In this document: positions 33,303 through 42,233 of the stretch, one piece after another
Layout: each line of letters opens with the position of its first letter
Position numbering within the stretch: position 1 is the first letter of the stretch
Source: Brevibacillus ruminantium
Lineage (GTDB): Bacteria; Bacillota; Bacilli; Brevibacillales; Brevibacillaceae
DNA: 64,000 nucleotides
Reading direction: 5' to 3'
Assembly: GCF_023746555.1 (NCBI RefSeq)
Contig: NZ_CP098755.1
Location: 446,501-510,500 of the forward strand
Made by a program: the position numbers and the translations under genes
The notes under the pieces: model-generated
Seen by the model: the letters and a program-made list of their open reading frames with translations, nothing else
What the model was told of the DNA's origin: nothing
Databases searched by the model: none

Positions 33303-33387
33303 CAGAAGGAGGCCCGGGTTGCTTTTCGGGAACCCGAGCGGTATGGTTAACCAAAAAAATCAGTAAGGAAAAAAGGAGAGAGTCCAA

Positions 33388-33588
33388 ATGAAAAACGTAA
33401 CCCTGAAAGTAGAAGGAATGTCTTGCAATCACTGCGTTCAATCGATCGAGAAAGCACTCAAGGAGATCGGCGCTGCGGGAAAAGTGGACCTTGCGGGGAA
33501 AAGCGTGGAAGTCACCTTTGATGAAAACAACCTGACGGAGGCAGCGATCAAAGAAGCGATTGAAGACCAGGGGTATGACGTCGTATAA
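33388..33588 (+). CDS. copZ: Copper chaperone CopZ
   Basis: A 66-residue single HMA domain with the metal motif GMSCNHC near residues 10-16 and the ferredoxin-like beta-alpha-beta-beta-alpha-beta pattern. CopZ binds Cu(I) in the cytosol and hands it to the N-terminal domains of CopA. RBS AAAGGAGAG precedes the ATG. It is cotranscribed behind copA, the reverse of the usual Bacillus copZ-copA order. Confidence 0.94.
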   Translation: MKNVTLKVEGMSCNHCVQSIEKALKEIGAAGKVDLAGKSVEVTFDENNLTEAAIKEAIEDQGYDVV

Positions 33589-33819
33589 AAAAGCTGCTGG
33601 CTGGACTGTGTATCGGGTGATGCTGCGTGCATTGCCCGGTACACTTTTGGGCAAGAGGGGCGCGGAATCATTCGGCCCTTTTTTTGCTTGCGTTCGTTTC
33701 TGATGCCCAACAATGAAAACGTGGAGAAACGTTCGCATAACCGTCAAGTCGGATACGGGCACCAAGGACAAACACGCAGCGTATTCTAAAGGGCAACGGG
33801 AAAAAGAGGTGATGGCAAA

Positions 33820-34482
33820 ATGAGCGGATGGCTCTCTCTTCTTCTTGTGTCCCTGGCGATCAGCATGGATAGCGTCACTGTCGGTTTGACCTACGGTCTC
33901 AGGCATATGCGGATTCCTTTAACATCCCTTGCCGTTGTGGCAGGGTGTTCCTTTGCCGTAGTGTATGGAGTCATGTGGGTGGGCTCGACGCTTGTCTTTT
34001 GGCTGTCACCGGAGTGGGGCCAACAAATTGGGGCGTTCGTACTGATCGGGATGGGCTCATTTACGCTATGGCGGCTGATCTCGGCGCGTTCAAAAACAAC
34101 AGATGAGTCAAAAGACAGCAGTGTTGCCGAAGAAAACAGTCCGGCGCTGGTCTCCCAATTCCGGATGTTTGGGCTGATCATTCAGATTCTCAAGGACCCT
34201 TCGCATGCCGATACGGATCGGTCCGGCCATATCATGGGCTGGGAAGCCGTGATGCTGGGATTGGCACTGTCGCTGGATGCCTTTGGTGCAGGAATTAGCT
34301 TGACCTTCTTGGGCTATCCGCCACTTTCGGTGGCTGCATGTATTGCTGTGATGAGCGGAGGATTGTTGTTTGTCGGCATTGGACTAGGACGGCAGGCAGG
34401 GAGATTCAAATGGCTGTCCCGGCTTACCTGGTTTCCCCCTGTTTTGCTGATCTGTATCGGTTTGGTCAAAAGCATAACCTAG
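33820..34482 (+). CDS. ytaF: Sporulation membrane protein YtaF (MntP-like)
   Basis: A 220-residue protein with six membrane segments in two related halves, each with the Asp-bearing motif SMDSVTVGLTYGL (near residue 15) and SLDAFGAGISL (near 150), typical of the MntP/YtaF family of putative cation exporters. A hydrophilic loop at ~85-130 separates the halves. YtaF is conserved in endospore formers and expressed during sporulation; its transport substrate is not established. RBS AAGAGGTG lies before the ATG. A terminator follows directly. Confidence 0.88.
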   Translation: MSGWLSLLLVSLAISMDSVTVGLTYGLRHMRIPLTSLAVVAGCSFAVVYGVMWVGSTLVFWLSPEWGQQIGAFVLIGMGSFTLWRLISARSKTTDESKDSSVAEENSPALVSQFRMFGLIIQILKDPSHADTDRSGHIMGWEAVMLGLALSLDAFGAGISLTFLGYPPLSVAACIAVMSGGLLFVGIGLGRQAGRFKWLSRLTWFPPVLLICIGLVKSIT

Positions 34483-34495
34483 CATACTGGTTGAG

Positions 34496-34525
34496 CCCGT
34501 CTCTTTTTTTATGAGACGGGTTTTT
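34496..34525 (+). terminator. Terminator of ytaF
   Basis: Perfect eight-base stem CCCGTCTC / GAGACGGG, nine-base loop, then TTTTT. Confidence 0.9.
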
Positions 34526-34618
34526 CTCATTGACGGAAGATGGTAGCTTCGGTGGTTACTCTTCGTCTTTACTAGCAGCTTTCTTGCCGAAAGGCGAGTG
34601 GAAACGGGGCTATAGTGA

Positions 34619-34815
34619 GAAGAAGCATGTTTCCCTGCTATGCTCCGTATTCCGCTCGCAAGGGAGTGTTTACTGTCCGCTCCGGGTCGATTCGCGGGGG
34701 ATCGCAAAAGCAGCATCGCTCCGAGGTCATCCCAAGTTGCGCTCCTTTTTTCCCGCGAATCGCCCCTCCGCTGGGTAGGGCTCCACAGTCGCAACGCAGG
34801 GAAACATGCTTCTTC
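34619..34815 (+). repeat. Hairpin repeat copy A (197 bp)
   Basis: Terminal arms GAAGAAGCATGTTTCCCTGC and its exact complement (34796-34815). Inner helix GGGTCGATTCGCGGG (34684-34698) with CCCGCGAATCGCCCC (34752-34766), one mismatch. CGCAA/TTGCG helix inside it and an apical loop with CTCCGAGGTCATCCCAA. Confidence 0.88.
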
Positions 34816-34970
34816 ATGTAGCCGGACTTTTGCAAGCAAATGCGGGTGAAAGCGATGAAGAAAAACGAGGAAAGGACTTTTTGGGGGGGAGGCCAGAAAG
34901 AGAATAATCGACCAAAACAGCGAAAAGCGCCCAAACTTAAAAGATTGGGACGCCTGTTACATAAGGTCCA

Positions 34971-35147
34971 TTATCGGGACCCTGAGATTTTTTTTATTAT
35001 CCACTCAACTATTAAACCAATAAAACTAGCAATGAGTATCAATGCTAAAACTAGTGACATCATATTGTCACTTGGAATTAGATTTACAATTCCTATTATC
35101 AAGACGACCAAAAATATGATCACGCTGGGCCTAAATAAAAATCTCAT
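34971..35147 (-). CDS. Small two-TM membrane protein inside element 1
   Basis: A 58-residue frame beginning MRFLFRPSVIIFLVVLIIG and ending EWIIKKISGSR, with an AGGGTGTG ribosome binding site before the ATG at 35147. Two hydrophobic segments (~7-24 and ~30-50) are split by a short NLIPSDN turn, and the C-terminus is basic, so it is probably a small inner-membrane protein with both ends in the cytoplasm. Coding bias toward conservative hydrophobic residues and the good start region support a real gene. I do not recognise the family. It lies between two inverted hairpin repeats, in DNA much richer in A+T than the chromosome. Confidence 0.5.
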   Translation of the reverse strand: MRFLFRPSVIIFLVVLIIGIVNLIPSDNMMSLVLALILIASFIGLIVEWIIKKISGSR

Positions 35148-35282
35148 AAAGATTCACACCCTGTACAATTTTTCTATTTCGTGCATCATGCTGGTTTTGA
35201 ACTGTGGACATATACTCTATTGTAGATAGGATCACAGTTTACACCATACCCTAAATGTAAATTTAAGGTCTGGGAATTAACT

Positions 35283-35366
35283 ATGCAAACATTAACTCTT
35301 AAAGGGGAACTGAATATCAGCCCCAATGGAGTCTACCGCGGTTATTGGAAAGAAGTGAAGGATTAA
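35283..35366 (+). CDS. Very short open frame followed by terminator
   Basis: 27 codons reading MQTLTLKGELNISPNGVYRG and then YWKEVKD. The ribosome binding site is weak (GGTCTGGGAA), but a good terminator starts nine bases behind the stop, so transcription probably ends here. It may be a small gene or the tail of a larger lost one. Confidence 0.3.
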   Translation: MQTLTLKGELNISPNGVYRGYWKEVKD

Positions 35367-35374
35367 CGTAAAGG

Positions 35375-35405
35375 CCCATCTGAAGATATTTTCAGATGGG
35401 TTTCT
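35375..35405 (+). terminator. Terminator inside element 1
   Basis: Perfect ten-base stem CCCATCTGAA / TTCAGATGGG, six-base loop, then TTTCTT. Confidence 0.8.
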
Positions 35406-35512
35406 TGCATTAGGGGGGTGCACCAGTCTTTTCATTTCATTAGAAAAATCTTTTTTTGTTTTTCATCATTTTAAATTATTTTATAAAGCAAGTAAGAAGC
35501 AGAATGTTCGCA

Positions 35513-35709
35513 GAAGAATCATGTTCCCCTGCGGTGCGACTGTGAAGCCCAGCTCAGCGGAACAACGTTTGGCGGGAGAAAGGGGCGCAACCTTGGGATG
35601 ACTTCGAAGCGAAGCGGCTTTTGCGCACCCCCGCCAAACGTTGTGGAGCGGACAGTCAATCCTCCCAGCAGGGCGGAATACGGAGCCAAGCAGGGGAACA
35701 TGATTCTTC
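35513..35709 (-). repeat. Hairpin repeat copy B (197 bp), inverted orientation
   Basis: Terminal arms GAAGAATCATGTTCCCCTGC (35513-35532) and GCAGGGGAACATGATTCTTC (35690-35709), complementary throughout. Inner helix CAACGTTTGGCGGG (35563-35576) with CCCGCCAAACGTTG (35630-35643), perfect over 14 pairs but different in sequence from copies A and C. Confidence 0.88.
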
Positions 35710-35839
35710 TCGCCACAGCCCCGTTGCGCGTAACGAAAGCTCAGCCAGCCATCGAAAAGGATTGATGGGACAGGTGGGTTATTTTGAGGCTCGTCTGCAT
35801 ACATATGAGATGAAGTGTGAACGTGATGGAGGGATACAG

Positions 35840-38635
35840 ATGGAGACGAGGCCGAATCAAAAATGGTACACACTTGCGGCAGTCGAAGTGACCAGGATGC
35901 TGAAAAGCGACTTGAAGCAGGGCCTTTCGCGGGATGAGGCTGAGCGAAGACTGTCCAAAAGCGGCGCCAACCAACTGACGGCGAGCAAACGCAAGCCGTT
36001 GTATTCGGTTTTGCTGGATCAGTTTAAAGATTTTATGGTCTTGATTCTATTCGTCGCTACCCTAATTTCGTATTTTCTCGGTGAATACCTCGATGCGATC
36101 ACCATTATTGCCATTATTTTTATCAACGGGGTATTGGGTTTCATTCAGGAGGCACGGGCAGAGCGATCACTGCAGGCTTTGAAGGATTTGGCCTCCCCGA
36201 TGGCCCGGGTCCTGCGCGATGGACAGCTTTCCATGCTCCCCGCATCCAGACTGGTTCCCGGTGATTTGGTCTTGCTGGAAGCAGGAGATCGGGTGCCGGC
36301 TGACCTTCGTCTGTTCACAGCCAATCGACTGGAGATCGAGGAATCGGCCCTGACCGGAGAGTCCGTTCCCGTGTCGAAAACAGCCCAAACGCTGGCAGCA
36401 GGCAGCCCGGATGAAGTGCCGCTCGGAGATCAGAAAAACCTCGCCTTCATGGGAACCATGGTCACAGGGGGGACCGGGCAAGGACTGGTGATCTCTACCG
36501 GGATGCAGACGGAGATCGGAAAAATTGCCCATCTAATGAACGAAGCGGAGATCGCCGAAACACCGCTGCAGATTCGCCTGGAGCAGATGGGGAAAATCCT
36601 CGTAGTGGTTGCTGTTCTGCTTACCATGGTGGTGATCGGGGCCGGGGTGTGGCATGGACATGAGCTGTTCACGATGTTCCTTGCCGGAGTCAGCCTGGCG
36701 GTAGCAGCCATACCCGAGGGCCTGCCTGCGATCGTGACGGTAGCGCTGGCTTTGGGCGTTCAGCGGATGATCAAGCGAAATGCCATCGTCCGCAAGCTGC
36801 CCTCTGTAGAGACACTCGGTTGCGCTTCCGTCATTTGTTCCGACAAGACCGGGACGTTGACCCAGAACAAAATGACCGTTACACATATCTGGCATGGGGA
36901 TGACACGTTTCAGGTTACAGGCAGCGGTTATGAGCCGCAGGGGGCTTTCCTCCTGCAGGGCAAGCAGTGCGCGCCGGAGCGCGATCAGGCATTGGCAAGG
37001 CTTCTGGAGATCGCAAACAGCTGCAACAATGCGCAGCTGACCTATGAAGAGGAGAAGGCGCGCAGACTTCTCAGCATGGGAAAAACCGTGAAGAGATGGC
37101 AGGTGATCGGCGATCCGACAGAGGGAGCGCTGAAGGTATTGGCTGCCAAGGGCTTGGGCTTTGATGTTGAACACGGAAAAGGAAGCAAGATGGCTGCCCG
37201 CGTCGAAGAGCTGCCGTTTGATTCTGACCGTAAAATGATGTCGGTTGTGGATAAAAAGGCAGACGGCAGTTTCGTGATGCAGACGAAAGGGGCAGCCGAA
37301 GCAGTCCTTTCCCGATGCAGCCATATCTTGTGGAAGGGGCAGGTACAGCCGCTGTCTGCAACGATGCGTCACCGGATTTTGGATCAGACAGAAAAGATGG
37401 CCGCCCAAGCCCTTCGTGTGCTGGCATTTGCCTACAAACCGCTGCAGGGGTATCGTACCGGCCATACGGGAGAGATCAAGGAAAGCGATCTGACCTTCGT
37501 GGGGCTGGTCGGGATGATTGATCCGCCGCGCGAAGAGGTGAGTGCAGCCATCAATCTATGCCACCAGGCGGGGATCAAGACCGTAATGATTACCGGCGAC
37601 CACCGGATTACAGCCGAGGCCATTGCCCGGCAAATCGGGCTGATGCGCGGATACGGAGAGGTTATGGAAGGCCGGGAGCTGGATCGCATCAGTGATGAGG
37701 AGCTGGCAGAGCGGGCAGAGCGCGTCGCTGTCTACGCGCGTGTCTCGCCGGAGCACAAGCTGCGAATTGTCCGCGCTCTGCAAAGCAACGGGCACGTCGT
37801 GGCCATGACCGGTGACGGCGTAAATGATGCGCCTGCGATCAAAACGGCGGATATCGGGATTGCTATGGGGATTACCGGCACCGATGTGACCAAAGAAGCC
37901 GCCGATCTGGTGCTGCGTGATGACAACTTTGCCACGATTGTTTCAGCAGTAGAGGAAGGGCGCAATATCTACGACAACATCCGCAAATTCATTCGCTATC
38001 TGCTCGCTTCCAATGTCGGTGAAATTCTGGTTATGTTTTTTGCGATGATTCTGGGGATGCCGCTGCCGTTGGTGCCGATCCAGATTCTCTGGGTAAACCT
38101 CGTGACAGACGGCCTGCCTGCCATGGCCCTAGGGGTTGATCCGCCTGAAGCGGACACGATGTATCAGCGGCCCCGCAACAAACACGAGAATATTTTCGCA
38201 CGGGGGCTGGGCTGGAAAATTATCAGCCGCGGGTTTTTGATCGGGCTGATGACCCTTCTGGCATTTTGGCTGACCTGGCGGGAGAATCCGGACGATCTGG
38301 TTCATGCCCAGACCGTGGCCTTTGTGACCTTGGTGATGGCACAGTTGATCCACGTTTTTGACTGCCGCAGTCAACACAGCGTGTTCCATCGCAATATTTT
38401 TGAAAATAAATATCTGGTTTGGGCCGTGATTTCCTCGATTGTACTGGTTCTGGGCGTTGTCTATCTGGAAGCGCTGCAGCCCATTTTCAAAACGACCAAT
38501 CTCTACTTCCGCGACTGGGCATTAATTCTCGTCGCTGCGGGGATTCCGACATTTGTCGCGGGCATGGGAGGCGTGCTGCGAAGAGGGGCTTTAGGAGGGG
38601 CACGGCGGTCCTCTGCACGTACGGCTCGCTCCTGA
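35840..38635 (+). CDS. SERCA-type Ca2+-translocating P-type ATPase
   Basis: A 931-residue P2A ATPase. The ATG at 35840 has GGAGGG upstream; the longer open frame runs back into hairpin copy B and is not coding. N-terminal cation-ATPase domain with [18 protein letters not shown], actuator motif LTGESVPVS, transport-site region [19 protein letters not shown], phosphorylation site [15 protein letters not shown], nucleotide-binding [11 protein letters not shown], hinge [22 protein letters not shown], and a C-terminal domain with [23 protein letters not shown]. It resembles Bacillus YloB, which exports Ca2+ and supports spore heat resistance. yunB follows 43 bases on and may be co-transcribed. Confidence 0.92.
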   Translation: METRPNQKWYTLAAVEVTRMLKSDLKQGLSRDEAERRLSKSGANQLTASKRKPLYSVLLDQFKDFMVLILFVATLISYFLGEYLDAITIIAIIFINGVLGFIQEARAERSLQALKDLASPMARVLRDGQLSMLPASRLVPGDLVLLEAGDRVPADLRLFTANRLEIEESALTGESVPVSKTAQTLAAGSPDEVPLGDQKNLAFMGTMVTGGTGQGLVISTGMQTEIGKIAHLMNEAEIAETPLQIRLEQMGKILVVVAVLLTMVVIGAGVWHGHELFTMFLAGVSLAVAAIPEGLPAIVTVALALGVQRMIKRNAIVRKLPSVETLGCASVICSDKTGTLTQNKMTVTHIWHGDDTFQVTGSGYEPQGAFLLQGKQCAPERDQALARLLEIANSCNNAQLTYEEEKARRLLSMGKTVKRWQVIGDPTEGALKVLAAKGLGFDVEHGKGSKMAARVEELPFDSDRKMMSVVDKKADGSFVMQTKGAAEAVLSRCSHILWKGQVQPLSATMRHRILDQTEKMAAQALRVLAFAYKPLQGYRTGHTGEIKESDLTFVGLVGMIDPPREEVSAAINLCHQAGIKTVMITGDHRITAEAIARQIGLMRGYGEVMEGRELDRISDEELAERAERVAVYARVSPEHKLRIVRALQSNGHVVAMTGDGVNDAPAIKTADIGIAMGITGTDVTKEAADLVLRDDNFATIVSAVEEGRNIYDNIRKFIRYLLASNVGEILVMFFAMILGMPLPLVPIQILWVNLVTDGLPAMALGVDPPEADTMYQRPRNKHENIFARGLGWKIISRGFLIGLMTLLAFWLTWRENPDDLVHAQTVAFVTLVMAQLIHVFDCRSQHSVFHRNIFENKYLVWAVISSIVLVLGVVYLEALQPIFKTTNLYFRDWALILVAAGIPTFVAGMGGVLRRGALGGARRSSARTARS

Positions 38636-38678
38636 CCCTGCAAAGAAGCAAATATACACGGCGGGGGAGAGCGAAAAC

Positions 38679-39389
38679 GTGGCGCGCTATCGAAAAGGAA
38701 GCTGGCGACAGCGGGGAAAACGTCTCCTGCTCATACTGATCATCTGGTTGATCATCCTGTTTGTCCTGTTCCTCATCGCAGAGAAGCGGATGGAACCGAC
38801 GCTGATGTTGATCGCTACCCAGAAGGCAGACCAGATGGCAAAGCTGGCGATCACCGATGCGGTTACCAAGCGGTTGACACAACAAGGGGTCGACTTCGAT
38901 GAAATCATCGTCATGGAAAAAGACAAAGAAGGGAAAATCATGGCGGTCAACTTTAATTTTGAGCAATACTCACGGATTGTGGGGGAGACGACCAGCCGGA
39001 TACAGAACCGGATGAAAGAGTTTGAAGAAGAAAATGTAAAGATTGCGGTTCCGCTGGGCCTGGCTACCAAAAGCGTGTTTCTGGAGCATTACGGACCGAA
39101 AATCCCCGTCTCGCTGGTGCCGGTCGGTTCAGTCAAGACTCGGCTGGAAACCGGGATGGAGCAGGCGGGTATCAACATGGTGCTGGTGACGGTCTATATT
39201 AACGTAGAAGTCAATCTGCGGATTGTCATCCCTTTTGCCACAGAGCAAAAAACAGTGACGACGATGATCCCGATAACCGAAGCCATTATCGTAGGCAAGG
39301 TTCCCGACTATCTCTACAATAATCCGTACGGCAAGCCCGATGTCCCCTACCCGCAGTCGCAGCTAAAGCCTGCGGCAGGACAGCCATAA
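38679..39389 (+). CDS. yunB: Sporulation protein YunB
   Basis: A 236-residue protein with one N-terminal membrane segment (~17-36, LLLILIIWLIILFVLFLIAEK) and an extracytoplasmic domain. The sequence MEPTLMLIATQKADQMAKLAITDAV and the later PLGLATKSVFLEHYGPKIPVSLVPVGSVKT match YunB, a sigma-E-dependent mother-cell protein needed for normal sporulation; its shape resembles spore-membrane SpoIIR/YlaJ-type anchors. The GTG start follows GGGGGAGAG. The role at molecular level is unknown. Confidence 0.9.
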   Translation: MARYRKGSWRQRGKRLLLILIIWLIILFVLFLIAEKRMEPTLMLIATQKADQMAKLAITDAVTKRLTQQGVDFDEIIVMEKDKEGKIMAVNFNFEQYSRIVGETTSRIQNRMKEFEEENVKIAVPLGLATKSVFLEHYGPKIPVSLVPVGSVKTRLETGMEQAGINMVLVTVYINVEVNLRIVIPFATEQKTVTTMIPITEAIIVGKVPDYLYNNPYGKPDVPYPQSQLKPAAGQP

Positions 39390-39504
39390 AGAGGAGTCAA
39401 TTTTAGCACAAACGATGCGCTCCGCAAAAAAATGAAACGTTTCCCGTGAATCTGTCGTCTCATTACCAGGACAACATAGAAGCTATAGAAATGGAGATGA
39501 CAGC

Positions 39505-40512
39505 ATGAAAAAAATGAAATATGCTTCCCTGACCCTTATGACAGCAGCGATCCTGTCAGCAAACATAACAGGTGCCTCTGCGACATCAGAGCCCGTTCGG
39601 GAATTGTCCATCCAGGTAAACGGGCAGCAACTGGAGCTTCACGCGATTGATGACAAGCAACAACAGACGGTTCTGGTCCCCCTGCGTCAGGTAGCAGAGG
39701 CACTGGGTTATGAAGTCAGTTGGAACAGTACCAATAAAGCTGCAGAGGTAAAAAAGGGAGCGCAGTGGAGCTACGCCAAGGCGGGAGAAGATAACTATCC
39801 TTATGCCAAAATGTACAAATCGGTAGGAGCCGTTCCGAAAGTAATCAATGACAAAACATATGTGACTGTAGCGTTTGTACAGGATATTCTCCAGACGCCG
39901 GTACAGGTCAGCGGTGATTCTGTCAGCATTGCGGATCAAGCCGAGCAGGAAGGCGTGAAAAAGGCGGGGTCCATCACTCGTATCAATCGTGTTGACGGCA
40001 AGGTATCCATTCTTGTAAACGGCTATCAGAAAGGGATTTTGCTCCATATAGGGGATGAGACCAAAATCGTGAAAGCAGACGGCAAGCCTGGAACGGTGGA
40101 AGACCTGAAGCTGGGCACGGAAATTGAGGCGGTTCACGCCAATTTCATGGCACTCAGCCTCCCTCCGCAAACGTCAGCAAAAGAGATCGTCATCAAAAAC
40201 AGTCTGGAAACACCCGAAGTGCTGGGCACCTTTGGCACAGTCCAATCCGTTGAAAAGAGCACAGATGGCAATGTCTTGATCGGCGTAAAAGGTGAACGGT
40301 TGACGGACAACTCGTTTGAAGAGATTCGTCTGGTAGTTACCGATGAAACAAAAGTACTTACGACAGACGGCAAAACGCTCACCAAGGCAGATGTGAAGCC
40401 GGACATGAAGGTGTTTGCCTATTATAGCCCCAAACTGACGCGCAGCCTGATTCCGCAGGGAGTGGCCGAGAAAATTGTGGTAGAACCTGCAGAAGAATTA
40501 GCGGCCGAATAA
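39505..40512 (+). CDS. Secreted protein with copper-amine-oxidase-N stalk domain
   Basis: A 335-residue protein with a Sec signal peptide (MKKMKYASLTLMTAAILSAN, cleavage near ASA-TSEP). Residues ~33-130 are the Cu_amine_oxidN1 or stalk domain (VLVPLRQVAEALGYEVSWN ... YVTVAFVQDIL), a surface module common in Paenibacillaceae. Residues ~150-330 are beta-rich, with two related segments (KAGSITRINRVDGKVSILVN and GTFGTVQSVEKSTDGNVLIGVKG) that look like repeated OB/DUF-type strands. It is probably attached to or released at the cell wall. Function unknown. Confidence 0.82.
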   Translation: MKKMKYASLTLMTAAILSANITGASATSEPVRELSIQVNGQQLELHAIDDKQQQTVLVPLRQVAEALGYEVSWNSTNKAAEVKKGAQWSYAKAGEDNYPYAKMYKSVGAVPKVINDKTYVTVAFVQDILQTPVQVSGDSVSIADQAEQEGVKKAGSITRINRVDGKVSILVNGYQKGILLHIGDETKIVKADGKPGTVEDLKLGTEIEAVHANFMALSLPPQTSAKEIVIKNSLETPEVLGTFGTVQSVEKSTDGNVLIGVKGERLTDNSFEEIRLVVTDETKVLTTDGKTLTKADVKPDMKVFAYYSPKLTRSLIPQGVAEKIVVEPAEELAAE

Positions 40513-40525
40513 CCGGGTATGCCCA

Positions 40526-40561
40526 AAAAGACACATTCTCTCTTGAAGAATGTGTCTTTTG
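40526..40561 (+). terminator. Terminator of the stalk-domain gene
   Basis: Stem AAAAGACACATTC / GAATGTGTCTTTT, nine-base loop; the right arm provides the T-run. Confidence 0.88.
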
Positions 40562-40698
40562 TTTGCAGGGGGAATCGATGGTTGTTCGTACGGGACAAAG
40601 TTTTCCCGGCGAGTTTGGCTGACCGGGCCGTATTCCCCGCCAATTTCCTCTGCCTATAATGAAAGGAAAACAATGCAAGCTAGACAGGAGGAGTAGGC

Positions 40699-41367
40699 AT
40701 GCTCGGAATTATTCGTGTCATTACGTTGACCGATCCGCGTGACGTCCACCGTCACGGGGAGTTGATCGAACGAAAGTATCAGATCCCGGTTATCAGCGAG
40801 TGCATCTGGGATCAGCCAACGGGCATTTACGATCAGGAGACAGAAGAAATCGCGATTCCCAAGATTATCGAAGTGGCCAAACGTCTCAAGGAAAAGGGCT
40901 GCCAGGTGATCGGGATCAGTTGTGCTGCTGATCCGGCTTTGGCTGATGTGAGACAGGTAGTGGGCATTCCGGTGATCGGAGCAGGCTCAGCAGCTGCTCA
41001 TCAAGCCATGTCCGTATCAAGAAAGGCTGGCGTGTTGACCATTCTCGATGATGCCCCCCCGCTCGTCAAGCAAATTCTGGGTGATGCGTACATTGGCGTC
41101 AAAAGACCGGAGGGTGTTAGAACCACGTTGGATCTGCAGACACCAGAAGGAAGGAAAAACGCACTCAAAGCCGCAAAGGAGCTGAAGGAGCAGGGGGCAG
41201 AGTCCATTGTGCTTTGCTGTACCGGTTTTGCCACCATCGGGTTCGCTGAGGAATTGATGGAAACGTTGCAACTGCCGGCGATGGACCCCATCATGGCGAT
41301 TGGTGCGTCTGCCTCCATGTTTCTGAATAAACAGAATTTAATACCGGCAGATGGTGTTCGCGCATGA
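40699..41367 (+). CDS. Asp/Glu/hydantoin racemase superfamily protein
   Basis: A 222-residue cofactor-independent racemase fold with two Cys-bearing loops: GISCAADPALADVRQ (Cys ~75) and SIVLCCTGFATIG (Cys ~175), the usual pair of acid-base thiols. N-terminal LGIIRVITLTDPRDVHRHGELI. It probably interconverts D and L forms of an amino acid or a hydantoin-like ring. RBS CAGGAGGAG precedes the ATG, and a TATAAT -10 lies at 40655-40660. Its stop overlaps the aroM-like gene by four bases. Neighbouring PucR, peptide transporter and peptidase genes suggest a catabolic role. Confidence 0.82.
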   Translation: MLGIIRVITLTDPRDVHRHGELIERKYQIPVISECIWDQPTGIYDQETEEIAIPKIIEVAKRLKEKGCQVIGISCAADPALADVRQVVGIPVIGAGSAAAHQAMSVSRKAGVLTILDDAPPLVKQILGDAYIGVKRPEGVRTTLDLQTPEGRKNALKAAKELKEQGAESIVLCCTGFATIGFAEELMETLQLPAMDPIMAIGASASMFLNKQNLIPADGVRA

Positions 41368-42026
41368 AAAAATTAGGGACGATTACGATCGGGCAATCGC
41401 CTCGTGTTGATGTGACACCGGAGATGCTGCCGTATCTTGGAGATGTCACGGTTGTGGAAAAAGGCGCGTTGGACGGGATGGGGCCTGACGAACTGGCTGC
41501 AATCGCCCCCAAACCGGGAGAGAACGTTCTGGTGAGTCGGTTGCGAGACGGCTCCCAGGTCACGATGTCCAAGCAAGCTGTGCTGGATCTGATGCAAATG
41601 CGGATCGATGAGCTGGAACAGGAGGGTGTCGAAGCGATTCTGCTATTATGTACCGGCCACTTTCCGCCGTTTCGTTGCCAGACGCTGCTCTTGGAGCCGG
41701 ACCGCATTCTCAACCATGCTGTGCGGGGATTGCTTTCCACTGGCAGACTGGGTGTCATCAATCCCGTACCGGAACAGCGCGGGGCATCTCTCGAAAAATG
41801 GGAGCGCGACGGGCTGGAAGTGTTCATAGCGGCGGGATCACCCTATCTGCCGGGCGACCAGATTGAGCAAGCTGCACGATCTCTGAAGCAGCATGATGTA
41901 GACCTGATTGTATTGGACTGCATCGGTTACACCGAGGCGATGAAGCAAACCGTTCAGGCCGTCACCGGAAAGCCGGTAATCCTGTCGAGAACGATGGTTG
42001 CCCGGGTATTGGGTGAGCTGGGGTAG
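41364..42026 (+). CDS. AroM family protein
   Basis: A 220-residue protein of the AroM family: N-terminal LGTITIGQSPRVDVTPEM, Cys loop ILLLCTGHFPPF and second Cys loop VLDCIGYTEAMK, again the two-thiol arrangement of the Asp/Glu racemase fold. The name comes from the E. coli aro region; its reaction has not been established to my knowledge. The ATGA overlap with the preceding racemase implies a joint function, perhaps on the two stereocentres of one substrate. It is the last gene before the divergently spaced PucR regulator. Confidence 0.85.
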   Translation: MKKLGTITIGQSPRVDVTPEMLPYLGDVTVVEKGALDGMGPDELAAIAPKPGENVLVSRLRDGSQVTMSKQAVLDLMQMRIDELEQEGVEAILLLCTGHFPPFRCQTLLLEPDRILNHAVRGLLSTGRLGVINPVPEQRGASLEKWERDGLEVFIAAGSPYLPGDQIEQAARSLKQHDVDLIVLDCIGYTEAMKQTVQAVTGKPVILSRTMVARVLGELG

Positions 42027-42233
42027 GCTCATATTGGAAAGGAACGGTACGGAGTGGATAAACAGGCCGGGACAGTTCGACGAGTAGAAAAACTACTGGA
42101 TCGGATTGTTCCGGCTTTCCTATTTTTTCAGTCATAATAAAAAATTATACATCTAATTTTAATGTTTTATCTATTCTGACTTCATTTTTTTGCTACACTA
42201 TCATTCATACAGCACGACGAAGGAGGGAAGGTT

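Larger units (their letters stand above)
34605..35723. mobile_element. Composite element 1: inverted pair of hairpin repeats around an AT-rich spacer
   Basis: The outer ends are CGGGGCT (34605) and AGCCCCG (35717-35723). Hairpin copy A (plus) and copy B (inverted) stand as long terminal inverted repeats around ~700 bases of AT-rich DNA holding a 58-residue membrane protein gene, a 27-codon frame and a terminator. The inner flanks of both hairpins share an ATGATGAAAAA-like motif (34855 and, inverted, 35459-35469). No target duplication is obvious. Element 2 at 43851-44690 has the same design, which suggests a mobile or recombinogenic unit without its own transposase. Confidence 0.55.

Noticed and set aside
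33630..33690. Possible terminator behind copZ (GGGGC...GCCC followed by T-run)
   Set aside because: A T-run is present, but the stem before it pairs poorly, so I left it out.
34840..35229. 129-codon plus-strand frame inside element 1
   Set aside because: It overlaps the better-supported minus-strand membrane protein, and its second half is the complement of that gene. The start region coincides with the repeated ATGAAGAAAAA motif, so the frame is probably accidental.
35621..35839. 73-codon N-terminal extension of the Ca2+ ATPase
   Set aside because: It runs through hairpin copy B, has no RBS, and ATPases of this family begin near METRPNQKW, where a good RBS exists.
39428..39449. cre-like sequence ATGAAACGTTTCCC before the stalk-domain gene
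   Set aside because: The palindrome GAAACGTTTC has the wrong centre spacing for CcpA sites (one base short), so I did not call it.
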